From assembly GCA_910584845.1 (NCBI GenBank), contig CAJUDH010000001.1, positions 247,431-311,430 on the forward strand: 64,000 bases of DNA. The letters run 5' to 3'. Both the position numbers and the translations under genes were made by a program. Below are positions 1 through 7,813 of the stretch, in pieces. Numbering within the stretch: position 1 is the first letter of the stretch; each line of letters begins with the position of its first letter. The notes below the pieces were generated by a model. The model saw nothing but the letters and a program-made list of their open reading frames with translations. It was not told the DNA's origin and searched no databases. Source of the stretch: an uncultured Lachnospiraceae bacterium (lineage in GTDB: Bacteria > Bacillota > Clostridia > Lachnospirales > Lachnospiraceae).

Positions 1-3
1 CTG

Positions 4-63
4 GTTGCACCATAACCATGACTCGTTGCATGCAAGCATGCACTCCCCATGGCTGCGGTGCAA
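4..63. repeat. nested inverted repeat after spoIIE
   Basis: The outer arms GTTGCACC (4-11) and GGTGCAAC (56-63) are perfectly complementary. Inside them CCATG (about 16-20) can pair with CATGG (about 48-52), and two GCATGC palindromes lie at the centre. It sits 40 bases past the spoIIE stop. It may be a terminator-like or REP-like structure, but there is no U-run, so the role is open. Confidence 0.4.
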
Positions 64-104
64 CGCTTTCCTAATAATATACCACAAAATGGCGGTGGTG
101 TCAC

Positions 105-1514
105 CTAGCGCTTCCATATCCCGGCAGCCAGTACTGTCATATCATCCCCCGGCCCGCTTTTGTGGCTGTTGGCAAACCGTAAAATATCATCTGCCATTTC
201 CTGAACGCTTTGCTGCCCCATACCTTCTATGTATTCCTGCAGCCCGGCTTCTTTGTCCACTCCCGGGCAAGCGTCCAATACCCCGTCGGTTACCATGATA
301 ATCTTCTCGCCGTCCCACAGCTTCCTGGACAGCAGGATTGGTTCCACCGTTTGAAACACCCCAGCCGGCACTTCGTGGGCCTCTAAAAGCTCCGCCCCCT
401 TCTCGCCGAGTACGAAGGTGGCTACCGCCCCCAGTTTCATCGCCTCCAGGACCCCTGTATGCAAATCTACGCAGCACAGGTCAACGGTGGCAGGGTGTTG
501 TTCCGCACCGGTCAACAGGAAAACCGTATTTACCATTTTCAGGGCCGCCCTGGCTGAAAAGCCGGTTTCCAGCAATTGCTGGGTCAGCTCCACTACCCGC
601 CTGCTTTCCTCACAGGCCTGCCCCCCGCTTCCCATACCGTCAGAAAGGCTCATGATGACCTGTCCCGGCGTATTTTCCGAATAGGTGAAATTGTCGCCGG
701 AAACGGCCTCGCCTTCCCGGGGCTTCCTTGCCACCCCATACATCATCCGGTAGCTTCCCGCTTCGGAAAAACGGACAGTGGCCGCCTTTCGGGTCACCAG
801 AGACCGGGTGTCTTTGGGGGCGTACCATCCCTTGCCCCCCATGGCCCTCCCCAACAGCTCCGCTGCGTCCCTGGCTGTCACACATTTCCCGTTGGTCGTG
901 CGCACAGTCAAATAAGCCTCCCGCCGCAAATTTTCATACTCCAGCAGCAGCAGGTTTTCTACCGCCATGTGATGCAGCCGGAACATCCTCCGGACCGCTT
1001 CCCCTTTTATATTGGTAATATCCTTCGCATGTTCCATCTGGCAGGCAAATTCTTCCAATATGGCCGCCAGCTCCCGAAACTGTACCATAACGGTGTCCCG
1101 GCTCTCCAAAAAACGGTTTTTCCATTCCAGGTTCATGGTAGCCCGCCCCAGGTTCCGGTTTAACTGGGTCAAATAGTCCTCCCGCCTACGGCAGGTTTCC
1201 AAAAAAAACCGGGGCATGTCCTCAAAATCTACCTGCCCCTTATGTTCAAACGCACGCAGCAGATAATACAGGTAATAGCTGTCTCCCTTTTCGCTGTCAC
1301 GATACAAATTGCACCGGCTGCATCCCTCACATACCATGGCGGCGGACATCTGCATGGCTGCCAGGGCGTCTTCCCTGGTAAGCCCCCGTCCCCCTCCCAT
1401 GTCATCCTGACAGGATTTGGCCAAAATCCCCAGCGACCGGGCCATCTCATTTAAACGTCTTGCCGTATAGGCATTTACATCTGCCATATCCCGGCGCCTT
1501 GATCGTTTCCACAC
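105..1514 (-). CDS. spoIIE: SpoIIE-type PP2C serine phosphatase without membrane domain
   Basis: Stage II sporulation phosphatase; in the family it dephosphorylates SpoIIAA to activate sigma-F in the forespore. The C-terminal 200 residues carry PP2C/SpoIIE motifs: SGDNFTY, SLSDGMGSG with the metal-binding Asp, the VTDGVLD block, and GPGDDMTVL near the end. The product is 469 aa, against roughly 800 aa for Bacillus SpoIIE, and has none of the expected ten N-terminal membrane helices; it begins within the cytoplasmic linker. The start is GTG (1512-1514) with a strong AGGAGG eight bases upstream, and a TATAAT lies at 1536-1541, so the short form looks intended. It is the last gene of the mazG-to-spoIIE cluster. 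Confidence 0.85.
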   Translation of the reverse strand: MWKRSRRRDMADVNAYTARRLNEMARSLGILAKSCQDDMGGGRGLTREDALAAMQMSAAMVCEGCSRCNLYRDSEKGDSYYLYYLLRAFEHKGQVDFEDMPRFFLETCRRREDYLTQLNRNLGRATMNLEWKNRFLESRDTVMVQFRELAAILEEFACQMEHAKDITNIKGEAVRRMFRLHHMAVENLLLLEYENLRREAYLTVRTTNGKCVTARDAAELLGRAMGGKGWYAPKDTRSLVTRKAATVRFSEAGSYRMMYGVARKPREGEAVSGDNFTYSENTPGQVIMSLSDGMGSGGQACEESRRVVELTQQLLETGFSARAALKMVNTVFLLTGAEQHPATVDLCCVDLHTGVLEAMKLGAVATFVLGEKGAELLEAHEVPAGVFQTVEPILLSRKLWDGEKIIMVTDGVLDACPGVDKEAGLQEYIEGMGQQSVQEMADDILRFANSHKSGPGDDMTVLAAGIWKR

Positions 1515-1566
1515 AAAAATCCCCTCCTAAGCCACATTATATGCGGCGGAGGGGTATTGTATTCTA

Positions 1567-1887
1567 TTAATTTTTAGGCGCCGGCTTTAGCACAATCTCA
1601 TCGGGCTTCACCAGCCCCAGCTTCTGTTTGGCTACTTCCTCAATATATTGCCGGGTCTGCACATAGCCCTGATACTCTTCCAGCTCCTCAGCCCGGCCCT
1701 TCTCCTGCTCATACTGCTGCTGCAGCGCTTCCTCCCTGGCCTGGTATTCCATGTTTTTTTGCCTCATGGAAATACACTTCACATTCACCACCACACCCAG
1801 GCTGACCACTACCATGGTAATGCCGATTATGGCCATACGGTTGCCCGTACGGTCTTTTTTCCGATTCCGCTTCCCTTTTATGCCCAT
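1567..1887 (-). CDS. divIC: DivIC/FtsB-type septum protein
   Basis: Small bitopic division protein of 106 aa. A basic cytoplasmic N-terminus (rich in K/R, residues 1-18) is followed by one membrane helix (about 18-38), then a heptad-like coiled coil (about 42-75) and a short C-terminal domain with the family-typical block around EEVAKQKLGLVKPDE. It would act with FtsL and DivIB in the divisome. It lies between yabQ and spoIIE, the same order as Bacillus, except that the S1-domain gene yabR usually found between divIC and spoIIE is absent. Length and layout fit the family; the assignment is secure. Confidence 0.87.
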   Translation of the reverse strand: MGIKGKRNRKKDRTGNRMAIIGITMVVVSLGVVVNVKCISMRQKNMEYQAREEALQQQYEQEKGRAEELEEYQGYVQTRQYIEEVAKQKLGLVKPDEIVLKPAPKN

Positions 1888-1910
1888 CCTATCACCAGCC
1901 TTGACCTTTT

Positions 1911-2264
1911 CTATCCTTTTTTCTTTTGGCTCCGTCCAGATACCCCTATTTTAAAACATCCTTTTACCTTTTTCAACACCTTTCGTAAAAAGGAGCCGGC
2001 CAACCGGTCATAAGCGATCATAGTAACCAGTACCGTACCAATGACATACAGCCGCAAAGCCCCGTCGTTTTCCCGGTACAACAGATAAAATACCGTAAAG
2101 CCTGCAAATACCCAATAGGCCAGGTCTTCCATCCCGACCCAAAGCCAGCCATGGCGCACCAACGCCCGAAAAGCCCGGAGCAAATCATACAGGGCCATCA
2201 GGATAGCCCCCGTAGCTACCCCCATTACCAGCAGCCGGGCCTCAAACTGAATGTTGGGACTCAT
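1911..2264 (-). CDS. yabQ: YabQ-like spore cortex membrane protein
   Basis: Predicted polytopic membrane protein of 117 aa, related to YabQ, which is needed for spore cortex formation in Bacillus. Three hydrophobic segments are visible (about residues 10-30, 40-60 and 65-82), followed by a basic tail ending in QKKKG. I chose the ATG at 2264 (MSPNIQFEARLL) because a GGGAAGGGAGTGG ribosome site precedes it; the longer reading frame overlaps yabP and its extra N-terminus is out-of-frame yabP sequence. It is co-transcribed with yabP upstream and divIC downstream. Confidence 0.8.
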   Translation of the reverse strand: MSPNIQFEARLLVMGVATGAILMALYDLLRAFRALVRHGWLWVGMEDLAYWVFAGFTVFYLLYRENDGALRLYVIGTVLVTMIAYDRLAGSFLRKVLKKVKGCFKIGVSGRSQKKKG

Positions 2265-2292
2265 CCCCCACTCCCTTCCCTCATCATGCGCC

Positions 2293-2577
2293 TTATTTAA
2301 ACAGCCGGGCAAACAAAGGCTGCCCAGCCTTACGGTAGGCTTCGTTGGAGGAATAGGCCAGGCTGTCCACCGTGCCTTCCACATCCACCTCCCCCTTTTC
2401 CACAGAAAGGCGGCTAACATGTAAGCCTTTGCCTTTCAAAGTCAAAAGCCCCTGATCCGTATCCATGATTACTTGATTCTCGTCAAAAGACACCACCTCC
2501 CGCACCCCTGTCAAATTGGCTGCAGCACGGTTCTGCAGAAAACAGGCGTGAGGGCGGTTCCCCGTTTTTTCCTCCAT
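2293..2577 (-). CDS. yabP: YabP sporulation protein
   Basis: Soluble protein of 94 aa belonging to the YabP/YqfC family. The core reads as a small beta-rich domain: NLTGVREVVSFDENQVIMDT, then GLLTLKGKGLHVSRLSVEKG, then DVEGTVDSLAYS, a typical YabP signature. In Bacillus it is made in the mother cell under sigma-E and contributes to cortex formation. The start ATG at 2577 has AGGAGG upstream. A sigma-E-like promoter sits just in front of it at 2614-2642, which suggests that yabP-yabQ-divIC can be switched on separately from the upstream housekeeping genes. Confidence 0.88.
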   Translation of the reverse strand: MEEKTGNRPHACFLQNRAAANLTGVREVVSFDENQVIMDTDQGLLTLKGKGLHVSRLSVEKGEVDVEGTVDSLAYSSNEAYRKAGQPLFARLFK

Positions 2578-2613
2578 GCAAAAAACCTCCTGCTATGTGA
2601 AACACCTGGTTTC

Positions 2614-2642
2614 AGTATATGAGGAGGCCTTGCAAATTATGA
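2614..2642 (-). promoter_or_regulatory. sigma-E-like promoter before yabP
   Basis: On the minus strand TCATAATT (2635-2642) and CATATACT (2614-2621) are separated by 13 bases. This resembles the mother-cell sigma-E pattern (ATATT-type -35, CATACA-type -10, spacing 13-15) and does not match sigma-A. The position, about 37 bases before the yabP start, fits the known sigma-E control of yabP in Bacillus. Inferred from motif and position only. Confidence 0.5.
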
Positions 2643-2679
2643 AATTTTCAAAGGTTTTTCCACAGTGCAAACAGTAGCT

Positions 2680-2919
2680 TTACAAATATCGATACAATTC
2701 CTTTGCTTCGTCTTTACGTACGGTTTCCTGAACGTCCAGCACTTCCACCTTGACGGCGGTGGTGCCGAACTGTATCTCTATCACATCCCCGGCCTTAACA
2801 TTTACGGACGCCTTGGCCGGCCGGCCATTGACCAGCACCCTCCCGGCATCGCAGGCCTCATTGGCCACGGTACGCCGTTTGATCAGGCGGGAAACTTTTA
2901 AATATTTATCCAATCTCAT
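2680..2919 (-). CDS. rqcP: S4-domain RNA-binding protein (RqcP/YabO type)
   Basis: Protein of 79 aa made almost entirely of one S4 RNA-binding domain: MRLDKYLKVSRLIKRRTVA at the start, then the GRVLVNGRPAK turn and VKAGDVIEI. In Bacillus the orthologue at this position (YabO, renamed RqcP) binds stalled 50S subunits with RqcH and helps Ala-tailing of nascent chains. Four bases separate it from the upstream HU gene, so the two are probably co-translated. Hsp15-type proteins share this fold, but the gene neighbourhood favours RqcP. Confidence 0.85.
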   Translation of the reverse strand: MRLDKYLKVSRLIKRRTVANEACDAGRVLVNGRPAKASVNVKAGDVIEIQFGTTAVKVEVLDVQETVRKDEAKELYRYL

Positions 2920-2922
2920 ATC

Positions 2923-3198
2923 TTAACCGTTTACCATATCTTTCAGCGCTTTGCCCGGTTTAAACTTAGGGCTCTTGCAGGCGGGGATTGGCATGGGCTC
3001 TTTCGTCTGGGGGTTCCTTCCGTTCCGGGCTTTCCTCTCGGAAACCTCAAACGTCCCAAAACCTACCAGCTGAACCTTATCCCCTTCTTTCAACGCACTA
3101 GAAACAACATCTGCAAAGGCTTTGATTGCGGCTTCCGCGTCCTTTTTGGACAAACCTGCCTGTTCTGCAACCGCTGCTACTAATTCAGTCTTATTCAT
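2923..3198 (-). CDS. hup: HU family DNA-binding protein
   Basis: Histone-like protein of 91 aa. It contains the HU start MNKTELV, the helical pair with SKKDAEAAIKAF, the VQLVGFGTFEV block, and the arm signature ERKARNGRNPQTKEP with its intercalating proline. The ATG at 3198 is preceded by AGGAGG at 3206-3211; the longer frame starts inside the promoter leader and is rejected. It sits between mazG and the S4 gene. Its own strong promoter (3267-3295) and a hairpin in the leader (arms 3221-3227 and 3233-3239) suggest high, separately controlled expression. Confidence 0.95.
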   Translation of the reverse strand: MNKTELVAAVAEQAGLSKKDAEAAIKAFADVVSSALKEGDKVQLVGFGTFEVSERKARNGRNPQTKEPMPIPACKSPKFKPGKALKDMVNG

Positions 3199-3266
3199 TT
3201 TAATTCCTCCTAAAATCATCATGGTATCATCTATACCATCACCCTTATATATAGTGTACTCTACCA

Positions 3267-3295
3267 TTTATATCTGTTTTGTTATTGTTTGTCAA
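3267..3295 (-). promoter_or_regulatory. sigma-A promoter of HU gene
   Basis: TTGACA (3290-3295) and TATAAA (3267-3272) on the minus strand are 17 bases apart. The -35 box overlaps the last codons of mazG. The transcript would have a leader of about 60 bases carrying the ATGGTAT/ATACCAT hairpin before the HU ribosome site. Confidence 0.75.
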
Positions 3296-3672
3296 GGTTT
3301 TTCAGTTTTTTCCCTTTTTTTCATCTCGTTCCACAAATCCAGGCTTTCTTCTGTCGGCAGCCCCTTTTTCTCCCCGAATACATGGGGATGGCGGCGGACC
3401 ATTTTACGGCAGGCCCCGTCCACCACGTCCGCCAGCTGAAATTCCCCTTGTTCCTGGGCGATCTGGCTGTACATCACCACATGAAACAATAAATCCCCCA
3501 GCTCTTCACACAAATTTTCCATATCCCGGTTGTCGATAGCCTGAATAACTTCCCCGGCTTCTTCCATCAGGTAGGGCTTTAAACTTTCAAAAGTCTGCTT
3601 CCGGTCCCATGGGCAGCCCTGTTGGGACCGCAGCTTCTCCACAACCGCTGCCAACTCTTCTATGCTATACAT
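3292..3672 (-). CDS. mazG: MazG-type nucleotide pyrophosphohydrolase
   Basis: Single-domain MazG protein of 126 aa, which would hydrolyse (d)NTPs to the monophosphate plus pyrophosphate. Visible signatures are CPWDRKQTFESLKPYLMEEAGEV near the N-terminus, with the metal-binding EExxE-type helix, then ENLCEELGDLLFHVVMYS with the second acidic pair, and RRHPHVFG. Bacillus YabN carries an extra methyltransferase domain at its N-terminus; here only the pyrophosphohydrolase is present. AGGAGG precedes the ATG. It heads the conserved yab cluster. Confidence 0.9.
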   Translation of the reverse strand: MYSIEELAAVVEKLRSQQGCPWDRKQTFESLKPYLMEEAGEVIQAIDNRDMENLCEELGDLLFHVVMYSQIAQEQGEFQLADVVDGACRKMVRRHPHVFGEKKGLPTEESLDLWNEMKKREKTEKP

Positions 3673-3674
3673 GG

Positions 3675-5750
3675 TTAGGCCTCCTGTGATTTTGGCGCTT
3701 CTTCCCCTGGTTTAGCCACGGCCCCGTTTGGGGCGGCCTCGTGCGGCCCCCCGGAAACCGCCTCTTCCCTGACGCCTCCTTTTTGGTTTCCGAAAGCCTC
3801 TTCTTCCCTTCCTTCTTCCCCCGGCTTTCCTAAAACCATATCCTCAGGCATATCGGAAGTTACCTCTTTTACAATATTTTTTTGCAGACCCCTGGCCGCC
3901 CGATCCACCTTTTTCCCTACAAATACCATAATACTGCGGGAAGGCACCATCACCTGTTTCTGGCTTCCTGACGCCGGTTCCTGCCCCGGTTCATAGTAAC
4001 CGTTATTCCCGCCGTCTGAAGTATCAAACACGATATGCCACTCCATCCCCTTGCGGAGATGGGGCAATGCAAACTCATGGGGCTCCCAATGCATATTATA
4101 AGCGACAAAAAAAGTATCGTCCGGGGACCCGTCGGATTTCTTTTCATAGGCGCCGCAATACAGGATCCCTAACTGCCGCCGGAAATTGTCAAATTCCGGC
4201 ACCCAGGCTTTTATGCCATGATAGGACACATCCGGGTATCCGCAGGCAAGGTAGTCCATCATCCGGGGCTGTGCCTTTTTATGGAACACCGGATGGGCTT
4301 TCCGGAAAGCAATTGCTTTTTTCGCAAAGTCAAACAAGTCTTTGTTGGTTTCCAGCTGGCTCCAGTTTAGCCAAGAAACCCCGTTATCTTGGCAATAAGC
4401 GTTATTGTTGCCGTTTTGGGAATTGCCAAATTCATCACCGGCCAGCAGCATAGGCGTGCCTTGGCTTAGGAACAGCAAAAGCAGCGCATTGCGCAGCTGC
4501 CGCCTGCGCAGTTCTACGACCTTTTTTTTCCTGGCTGGCCCCTCTACGCCGCAATTCCAAGTGAAATTGTAGTCGCTCCCGTCCTGGTTGTCTTCCCCAT
4601 TGTCCTCATTATGTTTTTGTTCATAAGAAACCATGTCCATCAGCGTAAACCCGTTGCTCCCGGCCATATAGTTGACCACCGCCCAGGAATCCGGGTTGCG
4701 GCGGCTGCGTGCCGCCAGGTTATTCATTTGGCCTTCGTCACCTTTGAGCACCCGGCGCATATCAACCAAAAAACCGTCATTGTATTCCGCCAAACGTTTG
4801 GGGGCGCCTTCTGCCGTTTTAACCCCCTCCCAAGAAGAGGCCCATAATTTAGTGCAGGCCAAATAAGGGTCCTTCGCCAAAAGCTGAAGCGGCGCGGTAC
4901 CGGACAGGTGGATGCCGTCCACATGATATTCCACCACCCAGCGGCGCACCATATCCAGCACATATGCCAAATCCTCGCCTCCCGTAAAATAGAGCTCTAC
5001 CACCAGTTCGATGCCTGCTTGATGCAATTCCTTTACCAAATGTTTCAGTTCCAGGACCGGGCTACGTTTCCTGCCGGCATAGGCAGCTTTGGGCGCCGAA
5101 TGAAAAGCCGGGCCATATCCCCAATAATTCAGCCGGCTGTCCGCCCCTTCCTGGCCATAAGGATGGCCTTCCACGTATTCCGGTACCGTTATTTCCGGAA
5201 ATTCCGCAGCCGGCATCAATTCCAGGGTGGTAACCCCCAATTCTTTCATATGCGGGATTTTTTCCTCGATCCCGCGGAACGTACCCTTGTCTTTTACCCG
5301 GGAAGAAGCGTGCCGGGTAAACCCCCTGACATGCGCGCGGTAAACGATACAGTCCTCATAGGGGGTCTGCAAAGGCCGATCCCCTTCCCAATCAAAATCT
5401 TCCTGCCGTACGGGCGTCCGCAGCAAAGTTTGGGCTAAAGCTTTTACCCCCCATTGATCCCTTCCCGTAAAAGCCTTCCCATAAGGATCCGAAAACGGTT
5501 TGCCGTCTGCTTCAAAAGCATACGTATAACGTTCCAGCCCTTTCCCCAACACCGTCATCCCCCAGACGTCCCCCACACGGTTTTCTTCCGGAAACGGGAT
5601 CCGCACCGGTTCCGCCGCCGAAGGTGCAAACAAAAGTAGGCTACAGCTCTTCGCCGCAGCCGCCACAGATACATGGATCCCTCCTTTTATATTTGTGAGC
5701 CCCAGTGGATATGCTTTCCTGTCATTGTTGTCAATCTCATACTGCCGCAT
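3675..5750 (-). CDS. GH13 isoamylase-like protein with lost catalytic residues
   Basis: Protein of 691 aa with the plan of GlgX/isoamylase debranching enzymes: an N-terminal CBM48-like domain (about 10-110), a GH13 barrel (about 130-510), and an acidic low-complexity tail (about 640-691). The conserved regions align well (DPYLACTKLW, NGFTLMDMVSYEQKHNE, NCGVEGP, LAGDEFGNSQNGNNNAYCQD), yet every catalytic position is replaced. The nucleophile Asp becomes Ser (GIHLS, about 283), the acid Glu becomes Ser (ASSWE, about 305), and the region IV HD becomes SN (365-366). Region I DVVYNHT has also gone. It is probably a non-hydrolytic pseudoenzyme, perhaps glycan-binding. Start ATG 5750 has a strong AAAGGAGG. 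Confidence 0.8.
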   Translation of the reverse strand: MRQYEIDNNDRKAYPLGLTNIKGGIHVSVAAAAKSCSLLLFAPSAAEPVRIPFPEENRVGDVWGMTVLGKGLERYTYAFEADGKPFSDPYGKAFTGRDQWGVKALAQTLLRTPVRQEDFDWEGDRPLQTPYEDCIVYRAHVRGFTRHASSRVKDKGTFRGIEEKIPHMKELGVTTLELMPAAEFPEITVPEYVEGHPYGQEGADSRLNYWGYGPAFHSAPKAAYAGRKRSPVLELKHLVKELHQAGIELVVELYFTGGEDLAYVLDMVRRWVVEYHVDGIHLSGTAPLQLLAKDPYLACTKLWASSWEGVKTAEGAPKRLAEYNDGFLVDMRRVLKGDEGQMNNLAARSRRNPDSWAVVNYMAGSNGFTLMDMVSYEQKHNEDNGEDNQDGSDYNFTWNCGVEGPARKKKVVELRRRQLRNALLLLFLSQGTPMLLAGDEFGNSQNGNNNAYCQDNGVSWLNWSQLETNKDLFDFAKKAIAFRKAHPVFHKKAQPRMMDYLACGYPDVSYHGIKAWVPEFDNFRRQLGILYCGAYEKKSDGSPDDTFFVAYNMHWEPHEFALPHLRKGMEWHIVFDTSDGGNNGYYEPGQEPASGSQKQVMVPSRSIMVFVGKKVDRAARGLQKNIVKEVTSDMPEDMVLGKPGEEGREEEAFGNQKGGVREEAVSGGPHEAAPNGAVAKPGEEAPKSQEA

Positions 5751-5851
5751 TCTCCAGCCACCTTTCTTTTGTCCCCTGTTTAGATTATGGCCAGGCCAGC
5801 ACGGCAAGCTGCGCAATCAGGCGCCCGCTAACCGGCATAGCCGAGCCGGCG

Positions 5852-6775
5852 CTATTCGTACAATTTCCCTTTATACACCCCCGCATGGATCAATCTGCGG
5901 ATAGACGCCACCACGGCTGCCTTATCCTCCCGGTATGTGACGCCAAACCACTTGTCTTTCGTTTCCAGTACTTTCACCCTCGCTTTGCCCCGTTGAATTA
6001 AATCGTCAATAATCCTGGGAAGCAAATATTCCGCCTTAAGGTCCCCCGGCGGCACCTTATCCAAAAACGGTGGGAAGCCTTGTTCCAATTCATGTAAAAA
6101 AGCCGGCGGCAACCCCCACATATTCATGGAAACCGGCTGATCCGGGTCGACCAAAACCAGGTTCCCATAAGCGTCTTTGGCAGATACCTCCTGGCCCCTC
6201 CTTGCAATTTCATATGTTTCCGTCACCTTTTTCAAGGTATGGTCTTCGTTTAGCTGGCAGACCCCCCGGGTAACCGTCCCGTTCTCACTAAGGGTATTGG
6301 ATAAAACAAAACCGGCCATACATATGTCATATACCCCGGACTCCATATCCATCTCATCCATCATGTAGCCATGGATCCGCCGAAAAGCCTCTTTCCCGTA
6401 ATAGTCGTCAGCATTGATTACCACGAAAGGCCCGTCAATCAGCCCCTTTGCTGACAATACTGCCTGCCCGGTGCCCCAGGGCTTCTTCCTGCCTTCCGGC
6501 ACGGCATAACCGGCCGGCAACGCATCCAGTTCTTGGAAAGCATATGCCACATGGGCCACCTTTTCGATCCGGTTGCCGATAATCTGACGGAAATCCACTT
6601 CCAAATCTCTTCGGATAATGAATACTACCTTGTCAAACCCGGCCTCCAACGCATCATGGACCGAATAATCCATAATGATCTCACCGTTAGGCCCCACTGG
6701 CTCCAGCTGCTTGATTCCGCCGCCAAAACGGCTGCCCAGGCCGGCCGCCATAATCACTAACGTTGTAGTTCTCAT
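5852..6775 (-). CDS. sugar nucleotidyltransferase family protein
   Basis: Protein of 307 aa with a GlmU/RmlA-like nucleotidyltransferase fold. The N-terminal signature is MAAGLGSRFGG followed by KQLEPVGPNGEIIMDYS, and VVINADDYYG is the metal-binding block. The substrate cannot be read from the sequence; UTP- or CTP-dependent activation of a sugar or polyol phosphate is typical of the family. It has its own promoter (6825-6853) and an imperfect AT-rich dyad in the leader. The downstream gene is the GH13-like protein 100 bases away, so both may be expressed together and a role in polysaccharide metabolism is plausible but unproven. Confidence 0.72.
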   Translation of the reverse strand: MRTTTLVIMAAGLGSRFGGGIKQLEPVGPNGEIIMDYSVHDALEAGFDKVVFIIRRDLEVDFRQIIGNRIEKVAHVAYAFQELDALPAGYAVPEGRKKPWGTGQAVLSAKGLIDGPFVVINADDYYGKEAFRRIHGYMMDEMDMESGVYDICMAGFVLSNTLSENGTVTRGVCQLNEDHTLKKVTETYEIARRGQEVSAKDAYGNLVLVDPDQPVSMNMWGLPPAFLHELEQGFPPFLDKVPPGDLKAEYLLPRIIDDLIQRGKARVKVLETKDKWFGVTYREDKAAVVASIRRLIHAGVYKGKLYE

Positions 6776-6824
6776 TTCTTTGTCCTTTCCGCCAATTTAA
6801 CTAATATTACTGTAGTATTCTTCC

Positions 6825-6853
6825 AATATAACACACAGTTTAACAAAAGGCAA
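6825..6853 (-). promoter_or_regulatory. promoter of nucleotidyltransferase gene
   Basis: TTGCCT (6848-6853) and TATATT (6825-6830) on the minus strand with a 17-base spacer. The following leader contains an imperfect dyad, AATACTAC/AGTAATATT, that could be an operator. Confidence 0.55.
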
Positions 6854-6967
6854 TTATTCTTTATGATAATAAAACAAAAATATCACACCTTTGCATCCGC
6901 CTGCCCCATAGACGGCCGGCAAGGCGGTTTCCGGGCTTTGCCGGCCGCCAGGCCGGCCTTTACAGCC

Positions 6968-7004
6968 AAAAGTGCGGGAACCTGACAATACAGGCGCCCG
7001 CACC
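6968..7004 (-). terminator. terminator after lepB
   Basis: On the minus strand GTGCGGG and CCCGCAC form a stem (with an inner CCTG/CAGG pair) followed by TTTTGG. It lies 36 bases past the lepB stop. The rest of the 264-base gap holds GC-rich GGCCGGC repeats and the next promoter, with no gene. Confidence 0.6.
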
Positions 7005-7039
7005 AAAGGCAGCACGGCAAGGCCCTGCACCCTGCCTGG

Positions 7040-7693
7040 TTATTCAATTTTCCCCAACTTGGGGTAATAGCGGAACAGTACCTTCGCTATGATCTTTTTC
7101 TTCTTTACGTAGGTATTCATCCATGCCCGGGCGTCCGACGACTCATTCCGGTTGTCGCCCAACATCAGGTAGCACCCTTCCGGCACCTCAAAATGCCTGG
7201 GTTCTTCCGGGATCATTGGCTCACGGATATAAGGCTCCTCAAAAGGCTCTTCTTCCCCGTTTAAATACACCTGCCCGTCCACAATGTCCACCGTCTCCCC
7301 TGGCAGGCCGATAATCCGCTTCACATAGAAAATCTTTTCGTTGTCCGGAAAACGGAAAATCACCACGTCGCCCCGCTGAGGTTCCGAAAACAGGTAAGAT
7401 AAACGGAAACCGATGACCCGGTCCCCGGTCATAATGGTTTCTTCCATAGAACCACTTGGCACCTGGCTATTGGCAATAATAAAGGTATTGAGCACCAGGG
7501 CAATCACCGCTGCCGAAACAATAACCTTTGCCCATTCCCACAGTTCCCTTTTCCAACCGCCTGCTTTTTTCCCTTCCGGCTTGCCGCTTTTGAAAGCTTC
7601 CCCTCCGCCGGGGGCATCCGCCCCCTTTGTCCCGGCCCCTTCTTCCTGCCCGGCAGCTTTCCGGTCTTCCTCGTAATCCCTATCCTTACTCAT
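7040..7693 (-). CDS. lepB: type I signal peptidase
   Basis: Membrane-bound serine protease of 217 aa that removes signal peptides from exported proteins. After a charged, low-complexity cytosolic tail (about 1-50) a single membrane anchor (about 52-72) is followed by box B with the catalytic Ser (SQVPSGSMEETI), box D with the catalytic Lys (YVKRIIGLPGE), and box E (LGDNRNESSDAR). The tail is longer than usual for Firmicutes enzymes. AAAGG precedes the ATG. It lies downstream of prs and a terminator follows. Confidence 0.93.
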   Translation of the reverse strand: MSKDRDYEEDRKAAGQEEGAGTKGADAPGGGEAFKSGKPEGKKAGGWKRELWEWAKVIVSAAVIALVLNTFIIANSQVPSGSMEETIMTGDRVIGFRLSYLFSEPQRGDVVIFRFPDNEKIFYVKRIIGLPGETVDIVDGQVYLNGEEEPFEEPYIREPMIPEEPRHFEVPEGCYLMLGDNRNESSDARAWMNTYVKKKKIIAKVLFRYYPKLGKIE

Positions 7694-7813
7694 TTACCTT
7701 TCCCTCTATCGTCTTGTGACGACCTTTCTGCCTCAGTGGCCTTCCGGCCGCAGGCTGCCTGGTTCCCTGCCATGTATGGGCCGGGTTGCCCGTCCACATC
7801 AGGCGTGCCTGCT

